A stretch of DNA of 25,026 nucleotides from an uncultured Frankiales bacterium (GTDB lineage: Bacteria; Actinomycetota; Actinomycetes; Mycobacteriales; SCTD01): contig CAMLIA010000041.1 in NCBI GenBank assembly GCA_946479905.1, positions 1-25,026 on the forward strand. The letters are read 5' to 3'. Under the pieces are notes generated by a model that was not told the DNA's origin, ran no database searches, and saw only the letters and a program-made list of their open reading frames with translations. This document shows, piece by piece, positions 1-6,309 of this stretch (position 1 is its first letter; each line of letters starts with the position of its first letter). The position numbers were made by a program, and so were the translations under genes.

Positions 1-609
1 GGGGAGTCGTTCGGCTCCGACGTCGACCGGGACCTGCGGCGCACGGCCCAGGTGCGGGACCTGGTCGGCCCGAGCGGATCGGTGATGGTGGACGCCAACG
101 GCGGCTACCAGGTGGGGCAGGCGGCCCGGGTCGCCGCCGCGCTCGCCGAGCTCGGAGTCGACTGGTTCGAGGAACCAGTGAGCTCCGACGACCTCACCGG
201 ACTGCGCGAGGTCCGGTCGCAGAGCAGGATCGACGTCGCCGCGGGCGAGTACGGCTACACCCTGGGCTACTTCGCCGGCATGCTCGCGGCCCGTGCCGTG
301 GACTGCCTGCAGATCGATGCCACCCGGTGCGGCGGCTACACGGTGTGGCTGCGTGCCGCCGCCGCGGCCCAGTCGGTGGGCCTGCAGGTCTCCGCGCACT
401 GCGCGCCCGCGTTGCACGCACCGATGCTGCTGGCGGTGCCCAACCTGCGGCACCAGGAGTACTTCCACGACCACACCCGCATCGAGTCGCAGCTCTTCCC
501 GGGCAGCGTCACGGTCCGGGACGGAGCCCTCCGCCCGACCGGTAGCGGCAACGGGCTGACACTGGACGAGGACGCCGCCGACCCGGTCACGCTGTCGTCC
601 CCCGGCTGA
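1..609 (+). CDS. Enolase-superfamily (mandelate racemase/muconate lactonizing) enzyme, 5'-truncated by window edge
   Basis: The open frame runs from base 1 to a TGA at 607-609, giving the last 202 residues; the true start lies upstream, and the in-frame GTG at 52 is internal. Seen: the metal-binding strand MVDANGG, then WFEEP, then AGEY, which carry the three acidic Mg2+ ligands of the enolase-superfamily barrel, followed by an aspartate in VDCLQID and a histidine in SAHCAPALH that match the Asp-His general base dyad of the mandelate racemase subgroup. Such enzymes abstract the proton alpha to a carboxylate; most are sugar-acid dehydratases. It aligns nearly gap-free with the 370-aa enzyme at 22835-23947, starting around that protein's residue 175, so the N-terminal capping domain and KxK motif are missing here only because of the window edge. 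Substrate unknown; aldonate or aldarate dehydratase is the likeliest reading. Confidence 0.9.
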   Translation, partial: GESFGSDVDRDLRRTAQVRDLVGPSGSVMVDANGGYQVGQAARVAAALAELGVDWFEEPVSSDDLTGLREVRSQSRIDVAAGEYGYTLGYFAGMLAARAVDCLQIDATRCGGYTVWLRAAAAAQSVGLQVSAHCAPALHAPMLLAVPNLRHQEYFHDHTRIESQLFPGSVTVRDGALRPTGSGNGLTLDEDAADPVTLSSPG

Positions 610-614
610 GCCGG
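602..614. terminator. Small GC hairpin over the stop codon, possible terminator
   Basis: CCGGC (602-606) and GCCGG (610-614) form a perfect 5-bp stem whose 3-nt loop is the TGA stop of the preceding gene. It lies in the 14-bp gap between two convergent genes. There is no U-tract, and short stems like this are common by chance in high-GC DNA, so this is only a candidate. Confidence 0.25.
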
Positions 615-623
615 CCCCGACGG

Positions 624-1082
624 TCAGCCCAGGTGCGCCTTGTCGATCGCACCCTGCAGGGAGGTCAGGTAGCCGCCTGAGGTGTAGGTCGCGGCCGAGA
701 CCGCGTCGATGTGCGCGGACTGGGCGGCGACTGCTTCCTTGTTGAGGATCGGCACGGCCCGGTTGTTGACGATGTCGTCGAGTCCGAAACCGGTGGGGTA
801 CTCGATCGCGTTGGCCTCGATGAGCTTGCCCTTGCGGACCCGGATCTGGACCTGCACCGGGCCGTACTCTGTCTTGACAGCAGGGCCGGTCACGACGAGG
901 TCGGTCGGCAGTGGCTGGATCGCGGTGGTGCGGGTCTTGGGCGCCGTGACGAAGTGGGTGCGCAGGCTCGTCGGGTAGAGGAGCACCGCGACGGCGGACG
1001 CGGCGGTGACCGCGAAGACCGTCGTGTTGCGGATGACATAGCGCTTGTGCGGAGTGCGGGGCAGGCCGGGGGATGGGGTCAC
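624..1082 (-). CDS. Membrane-anchored FMN-binding domain protein, predicted flavinylated
   Basis: About 152 residues. A short basic N-terminus is followed by one hydrophobic segment (about residues 20-38), then an FMN-binding domain expected outside the membrane. Near the C-terminus the motif DAVSAAT (about residues 126-132) matches the D-x-x-S/T-x-A-T site at which ApbE-type transferases attach FMN to the threonine through a phosphoester. Start: GTG at 1082 overlaps the TGA of the upstream reductase (GTGA); another GTG three bases earlier (1085) is equally possible, and AGAGAGG lies just upstream of both. Neighbour context: it is the second gene of a two-gene unit with a haem- and flavin-containing membrane reductase, a pairing known from extracytosolic flavin electron-transfer systems. 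Inference: electrons go from cytosolic NAD(P)H through the reductase to this flavin. No ApbE gene is visible in the window. The final acceptor is unknown. Confidence 0.85.
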   Translation of the reverse strand: MTPSPGLPRTPHKRYVIRNTTVFAVTAASAVAVLLYPTSLRTHFVTAPKTRTTAIQPLPTDLVVTGPAVKTEYGPVQVQIRVRKGKLIEANAIEYPTGFGLDDIVNNRAVPILNKEAVAAQSAHIDAVSAATYTSGGYLTSLQGAIDKAHLG

Positions 1083-2476
1083 CACGAGAACCTCTCTTGG
1101 TGGAGCTGGTTGCGGGGGACGCCAGCGTCGCGGGTGGCGGCGATCGCGGCGTCCATCCAGGCGTCGGGTCCGCAGATGAAGACGTCGTGCTCGGGCAGGT
1201 CGGGGACCAGTCGCAGCAGCGCCGCGCTGTCCGATGCTGAGGGTTCGCCGGCCGGTCGCCAGGACGGCTCCCTGGGAGAACGGCTGCCTGTGACGTAGTG
1301 GACTCGTATGCCGCGGCGGGCGGCGAGCCTCTCCAAGGGGCGCCTGAGGACGAGATCCGGCTCGGCGCGGGCACGGAAGATGAGGGAGGCGTCGCCCGGG
1401 GCGTAGTCGAGCGCTTCGAGGAGAGCCCGCATCGGCGTGATCCCGATCCCGCACGCGAGCATGGTGATCTTGGTGCCGATCCGGTCGTCGCCGGTGAGCC
1501 GACCGTACGGTCCCTCGATGAGGACCCTCGTCCCCGGCCGGAGACCGGCCAGCCGCCCGGATCCCGTTCCCAGGTCCTTGGCGGTGATCTGCAGTCCCTG
1601 CCCGCGTGGGGGCGCCGACAGCGAGTACGGGTTGCCGCGGGTCCAGCCGCGACCGTCCCTGAAGCGGAAGATGAAGTACTGCCCGGCGCGTACCGGAAGG
1701 GCGTCCAGGGCGCGACCAGACATGCGGACCGTCACGACGTCGGTGCTCTCACGCGCAACGGAGGTGACCGTGATGCGGTGTCGAACCGTGCGCCACAACG
1801 GCAGGCCCACGCGGCAGACCAGCACGGAGCCTGCCGCCGCGCAGTAGGCGCCCCACCAGAACACCCGGACCACGGGCGATGTGCTGAAGTCCGCCCCGGT
1901 CCAGAGCTGGTGGGGGACGGAGAATCCGACGCCGATGTAGGCGTACAGGTGGATGAGGTGCCAGGACTCGTAGCGCAACCGTCGCCTCGCCAGCCGGATC
2001 GAGGTCACGGTCACGGCGACAAGTGCCATCGTGGCCGCCGCCGCGAGCAGCATCCCGGGGTAGGTGGAGACGAGTCGCCAGAGCTCCCGGAGCACGTTGG
2101 TGCGTTCGGTGAGGGAGTAGCCGACAGTGATGATGATGATGTGCGCGATGAGCAGGTTGAAGCTCCAGAACCCGACCAGGCGGTGCTTGCGCACGAGCTC
2201 GTCCTGACCGTAGGCGCGCTCCACGACGGGGATGCGCGCCATCAGCAGCACCTGGACGAGCAGGAGATCAGCAGCGACGAGTCCCGTCAGCCGACCGATC
2301 GAGGTGAGCCCGTCAGCAGGGGACCGGATCAGCGACGTGGCGCCGCGCCCAGCAGCCCAGAGCACGACAACGGCCAGGGCCGATCCCCCCACGAGCGCTG
2401 CGAGCGCATGACGGCGCCAGCGAGGAGCGGGTCGCGGTGCCGACGTGCGCGTGCGACGTGCCGTGAGCGAAGTCAT
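1079..2476 (-). CDS. Ferric-reductase-like membrane oxidoreductase with FAD/NAD(P)H-binding domain
   Basis: 465 residues. The N-terminal half has about six hydrophobic segments (roughly residues 24-42, 62-80, 99-120, 141-160, 173-190, 204-222) with histidines at 98, 112, 173, 176 and 189 suited to binding two haems as in the ferric reductase/NADPH oxidase fold. The C-terminal half is a ferredoxin-NADP reductase module: FAD-binding NPYSLSA (about 282-288), nucleotide-binding CGIGITPM (about 342-349) and CGPDAW (about 435). The enzyme should take electrons from cytosolic NAD(P)H, pass them through FAD and haem and deliver them to the outer face. Its TGA overlaps the GTG of the FMN-binding gene, so the two are probably translationally coupled. 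ATG at 2476 is the only reasonable start; the best ribosome-binding sequence (GAGAGG) sits 12 bases upstream inside a hairpin. The natural acceptor is not shown by the sequence. Confidence 0.9.
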   Translation of the reverse strand: MTSLTARRTRTSAPRPAPRWRRHALAALVGGSALAVVVLWAAGRGATSLIRSPADGLTSIGRLTGLVAADLLLVQVLLMARIPVVERAYGQDELVRKHRLVGFWSFNLLIAHIIIITVGYSLTERTNVLRELWRLVSTYPGMLLAAAATMALVAVTVTSIRLARRRLRYESWHLIHLYAYIGVGFSVPHQLWTGADFSTSPVVRVFWWGAYCAAAGSVLVCRVGLPLWRTVRHRITVTSVARESTDVVTVRMSGRALDALPVRAGQYFIFRFRDGRGWTRGNPYSLSAPPRGQGLQITAKDLGTGSGRLAGLRPGTRVLIEGPYGRLTGDDRIGTKITMLACGIGITPMRALLEALDYAPGDASLIFRARAEPDLVLRRPLERLAARRGIRVHYVTGSRSPREPSWRPAGEPSASDSAALLRLVPDLPEHDVFICGPDAWMDAAIAATRDAGVPRNQLHQERFSW

Positions 2477-2488
2477 GATGGAAGTCAG

Positions 2489-2504
2489 CCTCTCTGCTGA
2501 GAGG
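2489..2504 (-). promoter_or_regulatory. Hairpin enclosing the ribosome-binding site of the membrane reductase
   Basis: A perfect 6-bp stem with a 4-nt loop (CCTCTC/GAGAGG) lies 12 bases before the ATG at 2476. The downstream arm, read on the minus strand, is GAGAGG, the only Shine-Dalgarno-like sequence available. If the stem forms, the site would be hidden. Function is inferred only. Confidence 0.35.
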
Positions 2505-2551
2505 CGTTCGTCTCGCGTCGCGCAGCGGATGTCTCGTCGGTCGATGTCCCG

Positions 2552-2586
2552 GCAGGAGCCGCCGCGCTACTGCCAGCCGCTCCTGC
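2552..2586 (-). terminator. Candidate terminator of the STAS operon
   Basis: Perfect 8-bp inverted repeat GCAGGAGC (2552-2559) and GCTCCTGC (2579-2586) with a 19-nt loop, located 17 bases after the stop codon of the last STAS gene in the direction of transcription. No T-run follows, as is common for terminators in high-GC actinobacteria. It lies inside the 127-bp gap 2477-2603, which otherwise holds the leader of the reductase gene. Confidence 0.45.
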
Positions 2587-2603
2587 TCACGAGAGGGGAG
2601 CGG

Positions 2604-2954
2604 TCATGACTGGTGGTCGACGCCCGGCTCAGTCAGCAACCTGTCGAGCCCGCAGAGCTGCAGGACCTTCCGAGGCTCCCCGGTGGTGTTGTGCAGGTGC
2701 AGCCGCCCACCCTCCTTGCGACAGAGGGCGTCGTGCTGCGCGAGCACCTCGACCGTCCGGGCATCCATGAAGCGCACGTGCTCCAGATCGAGATGGATCG
2801 AGCTCGAGCACAGTGCCGCGGCATCGAGTGCGTCATCGAGCCGTTCGGCGGTGGCGATGTCGAGCTCTCCCGAGGCCTGGATGAGGGCCTCGTTGCCTCC
2901 GGTGACAGTGAGCTGCACGGTGGTCTGGCAGGGGCAGGGGTAGTTCTGCCTCAT
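2604..2954 (-). CDS. STAS-domain protein (anti-sigma factor antagonist-like), second of pair
   Basis: 116 residues comprising one STAS domain: a beta strand with ASGELDIATAERL (about residues 27-39), a strand IHLDLEHVRFMD (about 53-64) and the following helix. STAS proteins of the SpoIIAA/RsbV type bind anti-sigma kinases and release sigma factors; phosphorylation of a serine in the D-S-S/T-G loop switches them off. Here that loop reads D64-A-R-T, so the phosphorylatable serine is missing. Start: ATG at 2954 overlaps the TGA of the 65-aa gene upstream (ATGA), and the STAS homology begins directly after it; the frame can be extended upstream, but only through sequence coding for that other gene. 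The N-terminus carries a CPC motif of unknown meaning. It could instead be a STAS partner of a transporter or sensor complex. The domain call is firm; the pathway is not. Confidence 0.8.
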   Translation of the reverse strand: MRQNYPCPCQTTVQLTVTGGNEALIQASGELDIATAERLDDALDAAALCSSSIHLDLEHVRFMDARTVEVLAQHDALCRKEGGRLHLHNTTGEPRKVLQLCGLDRLLTEPGVDHQS

Positions 2955-3148
2955 CGCCAGCCCGCCTGGGACTGCAGCGACTGGGCGCGGATCCGCTGAC
3001 GTCGCCGACGGGCGCGAAGGCGCTGCACGACGACACTGCCCAGCAGGGTCAGTTGCGGCGAGTCCGTCCCTTCCACGAGATGCAGGCGTGGGCCATCCGC
3101 TGAGCCGTCGGAGATCCGTGGTGGGAGGGCGAGTCTCCTGGGACTCAT
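2951..3148 (-). CDS. Small basic protein between two STAS genes, function unknown
   Basis: 65 residues filling exactly the space between the two STAS genes. Its ATG overlaps the stop of the first STAS gene (ATGA at 3145-3148) and its TGA overlaps the ATG of the second (ATGA at 2951-2954). The double coupling is the main argument that it is translated. The sequence has no recognised domain: a polar N-terminal half, a short hydrophobic patch LTLLGSVVV (about residues 33-41), then a strongly basic stretch with a run of arginines (about 44-54). This could be an amphipathic helix that binds membrane, nucleic acid or an acidic partner. Because all frames are open in GC-rich DNA, chance cannot be fully excluded, but two exact overlaps are unlikely by chance. 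Confidence 0.6.
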   Translation of the reverse strand: MSPRRLALPPRISDGSADGPRLHLVEGTDSPQLTLLGSVVVQRLRARRRRQRIRAQSLQSQAGWR

Positions 3149-3492
3149 GCCATCGCCACCGGCGCGGATTCGAGCTGGAAGACGTTGAGCACACCTGCGA
3201 GCGCGAGCAGACGGGTGCTGTCGGCGTTGCATGCTCGCAGGACCAGTCGTCCGTCCCGACGCCACAGCTCCTGGTGGGCGTCCAGGAGCACCCGGATGGC
3301 CTGCGCGTCGAGGTAGCGGCAGGCGGAGAAGTCCACCACCAGTCTGCTGGGTCGGGAGCTCAGCGCCTCCGAGAGCGCCTCACGGAACTTGCCCAGGGTG
3401 GAGATGTCGAGGTCTGCTGGGATCGGGACGACGACGTCCTCGGACTGAAGCGGCTCTGGCCCCGTCGGCCTGGAGGTCTCAAGCATGGTCAT
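3145..3492 (-). CDS. STAS-domain protein (anti-sigma factor antagonist-like), first of pair
   Basis: 115 residues, one STAS domain: VVVPIPADLDISTLGKF (about 20-36), LVVDFSACRYLDAQAIRVLL (about 51-70) and a closing helix. As in its neighbour, the loop that normally carries the phosphorylated serine (D-S-S/T-G) is altered, here D62-A-Q-A. Start: ATG at 3492 is preceded by AAGGGAG with five bases between, which decides it over longer upstream options; the second ATG at 3486 is less well placed. It is the first gene of a three-gene operon and is divergent from the response regulator gene at 3650. Known family role: antagonists of anti-sigma factors in partner-switching stress responses. Inference: a constitutive or non-phosphorylated variant; no anti-sigma kinase or sigma factor gene is in the window. 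Confidence 0.82.
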   Translation of the reverse strand: MTMLETSRPTGPEPLQSEDVVVPIPADLDISTLGKFREALSEALSSRPSRLVVDFSACRYLDAQAIRVLLDAHQELWRRDGRLVLRACNADSTRLLALAGVLNVFQLESAPVAMA

Positions 3493-3649
3493 GTCTGCTC
3501 CCTTGGTCGTCACGGGCCGCTGCCGTGGTTCTGCTGCTGTGCTCACTGTGCTGGCCGCGCACGACAGCACCTCGGCGATTCGGTGTCAGTCCTGTGACAG
3601 TTCACGACCGCCGTGAGGTCAGCGAGCGCCGCCCCGGCATGATGGTGGC
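3493..3649. promoter_or_regulatory. Divergent promoter region between STAS operon and two-component operon
   Basis: 157 bp between divergent starts, so it must hold promoters for both operons. It contains TGTCA (3584-3588) and TGACA (3595-3599), a perfect 5-bp inverted repeat with 6-bp spacing, and overlapping it GTGA/TCAC (3594-3597 and 3602-3605). Read on the minus strand this includes GTCACA, the kind of half-site reported for MtrA-type regulators. It is a plausible site for autoregulation by the response regulator encoded immediately downstream. No clear -35/-10 pair could be assigned, and the GTG at 3650 has no good ribosome-binding site. Confidence 0.45.
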
Positions 3650-4324
3650 GTGACGTCACTGCTGCTGGTCGAGGACGACGACCGGATCCGGCTGGCGCTG
3701 TCGATGGCCTTGGAGGATGAGGGCTATCAGGTGACAGCCGTCGAGACCGCGGAGCAGGGCTTGGCCGCGATGGAAGCGTGCGGACCGGACGTCGCGCTGA
3801 TCGACCTCATGCTCCCAGGCATGGATGGCTTCGAGTGCATCCGGCAGGTGCGGCGTGCCAGCGACATCCCCATCGTGGTCGTGAGCGCGCGTGAGGGCAC
3901 TCATGACATCGTGGCCGCGCTGGAGGCAGGCGCGGACGACTACGTCGTGAAGCCGATCGCGGTGCCGGAGCTCGCGGCACGCCTCCGCGCGTTGCGACGT
4001 CGCGTCCAGTCGGCTGGTCAGCCTGCTTCTGACGAGCGGTCCTTCGGCGACCTCGTCGTGCGTGCCTCGGCTGGCGAGGTGTCGCTGGCCGGGGTCGATC
4101 TGTCGCTGACCCGCACCGAGTTCCGTCTGCTGTGCGCGTTGGCTGACCATGCCGGCCAAGTGATGTCCCGGACACAGCTGCTGCGGCTGGTGTGGGAGTA
4201 CGAGCACGGTGACGAGCGGGTCGTCGACGTCCACATCGGTCGGCTGCGGCGCAAGATCGAGGCAGATCCGGCTGCTCCCGTGCATCTGTGCACCGTGCGC
4301 GGGCTCGGTTACAAGTTGCGATGA
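3650..4324 (+). CDS. OmpR/PhoB-family response regulator (MtrA-like)
   Basis: 224 residues. Receiver domain about 1-118: acidic pocket E8-D9-D10, phospho-acceptor D52 in LIDLMLPGMDG, and K101 in the VVKPI loop. The winged-helix DNA-binding domain, about 130-224, contains LTRTEFRLLCALA, the recognition helix region VVDVHIGRLRRKIE, and ends at RGLGYKLR as the family does. All phosphotransfer residues are present. GTG at 3650 is the first usable start, since an in-frame stop lies close upstream. Its TGA overlaps the ATG of the histidine kinase. The three-gene order regulator, kinase, GerMN lipoprotein copies the actinobacterial mtrA-mtrB-lpqB arrangement, which controls cell-wall and division functions. 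The kinase and lipoprotein are shorter than in the canonical locus, so this may be a paralogous envelope-sensing system. The regulon is unknown. Confidence 0.93.
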   Translation: MTSLLLVEDDDRIRLALSMALEDEGYQVTAVETAEQGLAAMEACGPDVALIDLMLPGMDGFECIRQVRRASDIPIVVVSAREGTHDIVAALEAGADDYVVKPIAVPELAARLRALRRRVQSAGQPASDERSFGDLVVRASAGEVSLAGVDLSLTRTEFRLLCALADHAGQVMSRTQLLRLVWEYEHGDERVVDVHIGRLRRKIEADPAAPVHLCTVRGLGYKLR

Positions 4325-5682
4325 GGCGGCCGGGCCTTCGGGCGCGCGTCACGCTGCTGTTCGCCGGCGGCGCGGCGGTCCTGACAGCGTCACTCGCGGT
4401 CACCACGTACGAGATCGTGCGGCACAACCTGCTGCAGGAGCGTCAGCGCTCTGCGGTCCGGGCTGCGTACTTCGACGCGGCGGTGGTCAGGGGCGGGATC
4501 AGCAGCGACGACGCCGACATCGTCTCCGCGCTGAGGGCTCTGGACAGCGGCCAGATCCGGCGACCGCTGATCCGGCGTGACGGCACGTGGTATGCGCGCA
4601 GTGCCGATGACAACCTGACAAGAGCGGTGCCCGGCTTGCTCGTCGAGACCGTCAGCGCCGGCCATCCTGCTGTGCAACGAGTGCGGGTCGCCGGTCAGCC
4701 GATGCTCGTCGTCGGTCTGCCACTGCCTGCAGGGGATGCCTTCTACGAGGTCCAGAACCTGTCCGAGGTCCAGTCGACCCTGCGGACTGTGGCGACTGCG
4801 CTCACCGGCGTCGCGTTGGCAGCCACGGGCGCGGCTGCTCTGCTGAGCTGGACGGTTTCGCGCCGCGCCCTGATGCCGCTGGTCGTGGTCTCCGAGGCCG
4901 CGGAGCAGGTCAGCGGAGGCGACTACACCACTCGCATCGCCGAATCGACCGACCCCGACCTGCGAGAGCTGACCCGATCGTTCAACGACATGGTGGACCA
5001 GGTGCGCACCCGCATGGAGCGTGAACAGCGGTTCGCTGCGGACGTCAGCCACGAGCTGCGCTCACCACTCCAGACACTGGCCGCCTCGGCAAGGGTGCTG
5101 CACAACCGGCGCGAGAGCCTCGGCCCACGCGGCGCCGCTGCCGTCGAGCTGCTGGTGGGCGAGATCGATCGCTTCAGTGGCCTCGTCCAGAGCCTTCTCG
5201 AGCTGGCCAAGTCCGACCAGCCTGCTCAGCTCGTCGACGTGGACCTGCCGGAACTGCTCCAGCGCTGCGCCGTGCGCCACGGGCTGCCACCAGGCACGGT
5301 GCAGGTCGACCTCGACGTGCCGACGTGGCACACCGACGAGCAGCGCCTGGAGCGGGTGCTCGACAACCTGATCGACAACGCGCGCAAGCACGGCGGGGGG
5401 GTCGCGGAGGTCACCGCGGGCTACATCGACCACCACCTCGTGATCGACGTCGACGACACCGGACCGGGAGTGCCCTTCGACGAGCGTGGGCTGGTGTTCG
5501 CCCGGTTCGCCCGCGGTCGTTCGTCACATGCGCGCGGCGCATCCGACGGCACCGGACTGGGCTTGTCCATCGTCGCCGAGCACGTCGCGTCGCTCGGCGG
5601 CTCCGTAGGGGTCCTCGACAGACCAGGCGGAGGCGGCCGGTTCCGCGTCCGGCTGCCCGAGCTTCCGTCGGGCGCGCTCTGA
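4321..5682 (+). CDS. Sensor histidine kinase (MtrB-like, HAMP/HisKA/HATPase)
   Basis: 453 residues from the ATG at 4321, which overlaps the regulator's stop (ATGA). Order: transmembrane helix about 10-32; extracytoplasmic sensor region about 33-152 with no recognised fold; second helix about 155-178; HAMP linker about 179-232; HisKA with phospho-accepting H244 in DVSHELRSPLQ; HATPase with N-box LDNLIDNARKHGG (about 347-359), G1 box DVDDTGPGVP (about 376-385) and G2 box DGTGLGLSIV (about 409-418). All catalytic motifs are intact. It should autophosphorylate in response to an envelope signal and pass the phosphate to the regulator encoded upstream. It is shorter than typical MtrB proteins. Its TGA shares one base with the ATG of the lipoprotein gene, so the three are probably translated together and the lipoprotein may adjust kinase activity, as LpqB is reported to do for MtrB. 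Confidence 0.93.
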   Translation: MRRPGLRARVTLLFAGGAAVLTASLAVTTYEIVRHNLLQERQRSAVRAAYFDAAVVRGGISSDDADIVSALRALDSGQIRRPLIRRDGTWYARSADDNLTRAVPGLLVETVSAGHPAVQRVRVAGQPMLVVGLPLPAGDAFYEVQNLSEVQSTLRTVATALTGVALAATGAAALLSWTVSRRALMPLVVVSEAAEQVSGGDYTTRIAESTDPDLRELTRSFNDMVDQVRTRMEREQRFAADVSHELRSPLQTLAASARVLHNRRESLGPRGAAAVELLVGEIDRFSGLVQSLLELAKSDQPAQLVDVDLPELLQRCAVRHGLPPGTVQVDLDVPTWHTDEQRLERVLDNLIDNARKHGGGVAEVTAGYIDHHLVIDVDDTGPGVPFDERGLVFARFARGRSSHARGASDGTGLGLSIVAEHVASLGGSVGVLDRPGGGGRFRVRLPELPSGAL

Positions 5683-6236
5683 TGGGCCGGAAGGCGCACC
5701 TCTGCGCTGCCTTGGGCGTCGCGTTGACCTTGTGCGGCTGCGGGGTCTCACCCGACACGCGTCCGCAGCTCTTGGGGTCGGCCGACGTGCCGCAGGGCGC
5801 CCGGGTCACCGCCTCGCCCGCGTCGTCGGGGTCCGCGCGCGCCCTCGTGTACCTCATCCATGACGGGGTGCTGGTGGCAGTCTCACGGGCGGTCCCACCA
5901 GACCCGTCGCCGGCGGCGGTGCTGCAGGCCCTGCTCGGAGGCCCCTCACGGCGCGAGCGGGATGCCGGTCTGGTCACCGCCGTCACGGCTGCCACAGTCA
6001 ACGGCTCGCCGGAGGGCGGCGTCGTCACCGTGGAGGTCCCCGCGCCGGACGCCAGCAGCAGCGGCCGCACCGACGAAGTCCTCGGCTTCGGGCAGATCGT
6101 GCTCAGCCTCACCAGCTTGCGCGACATCACCGCGGTGCGCTTCACCCGGGACGGACAGTCCCTCTCGGTACCCCGTTCCGACGGCTCGCTCAGCGCGGCA
6201 CCGCTGACGCGGCGTGACTACACCGGCCTGCTCTGA
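5682..6236 (+). CDS. GerMN-domain lipoprotein (short LpqB-like)
   Basis: 184 residues. A basic N-terminus and hydrophobic segment end in a lipobox TLCGC, placing the lipidated cysteine at C20; a second cysteine at C18 is at the -2 position. The mature part holds a GerMN-type domain (about 54-165), seen in LVYLIHDGVLVAVSRAV, AVLQALLGGPS and the late strand AVRFTRDGQSLSV. GerMN domains occur in spore germination protein GerM and in the N-terminal half of actinobacterial LpqB; the large C-terminal propeller of LpqB is absent here. The protein should be anchored to the outer face of the membrane next to the sensor kinase, whose stop overlaps this start (TGATG). Inference: an accessory signal input or modulator for that kinase. 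It is followed by the convergent ABC transporter operon. Confidence 0.85.
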   Translation: MGRKAHLCAALGVALTLCGCGVSPDTRPQLLGSADVPQGARVTASPASSGSARALVYLIHDGVLVAVSRAVPPDPSPAAVLQALLGGPSRRERDAGLVTAVTAATVNGSPEGGVVTVEVPAPDASSSGRTDEVLGFGQIVLSLTSLRDITAVRFTRDGQSLSVPRSDGSLSAAPLTRRDYTGLL

Positions 6237-6309
6237 GGGTGTCGTGAAGCGAACCCATCCGTGGGCTGGAACACCGGGGGTGGTGTCAGGCCGCTGTGAC
6301 AGCTGACAC
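6237..6309. terminator. Convergent intergenic region with competing hairpins
   Basis: The gap between two convergent genes (6237-6285) plus the last bases of the ABC gene. It holds ACACC/GGTGT (6271-6275 and 6282-6286) and a longer perfect 7-bp repeat GTGTCAG (6283-6289) with CTGACAC (6303-6309). The two share bases and cannot form together. Either could end transcription from one side. No T-run is present, so this is a tentative bidirectional terminator. Confidence 0.35.

Noticed and set aside
1298..2500. 400-codon open frame on the plus strand
   Set aside because: Antisense to the membrane reductase, which has haem histidines and FAD/NAD motifs in order.
2955..3194. Longer N-terminus for the second STAS protein
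   Set aside because: The extension overlaps the 65-aa gene and part of the first STAS gene and shows no STAS homology; ATG at 2954 has the ATGA overlap.
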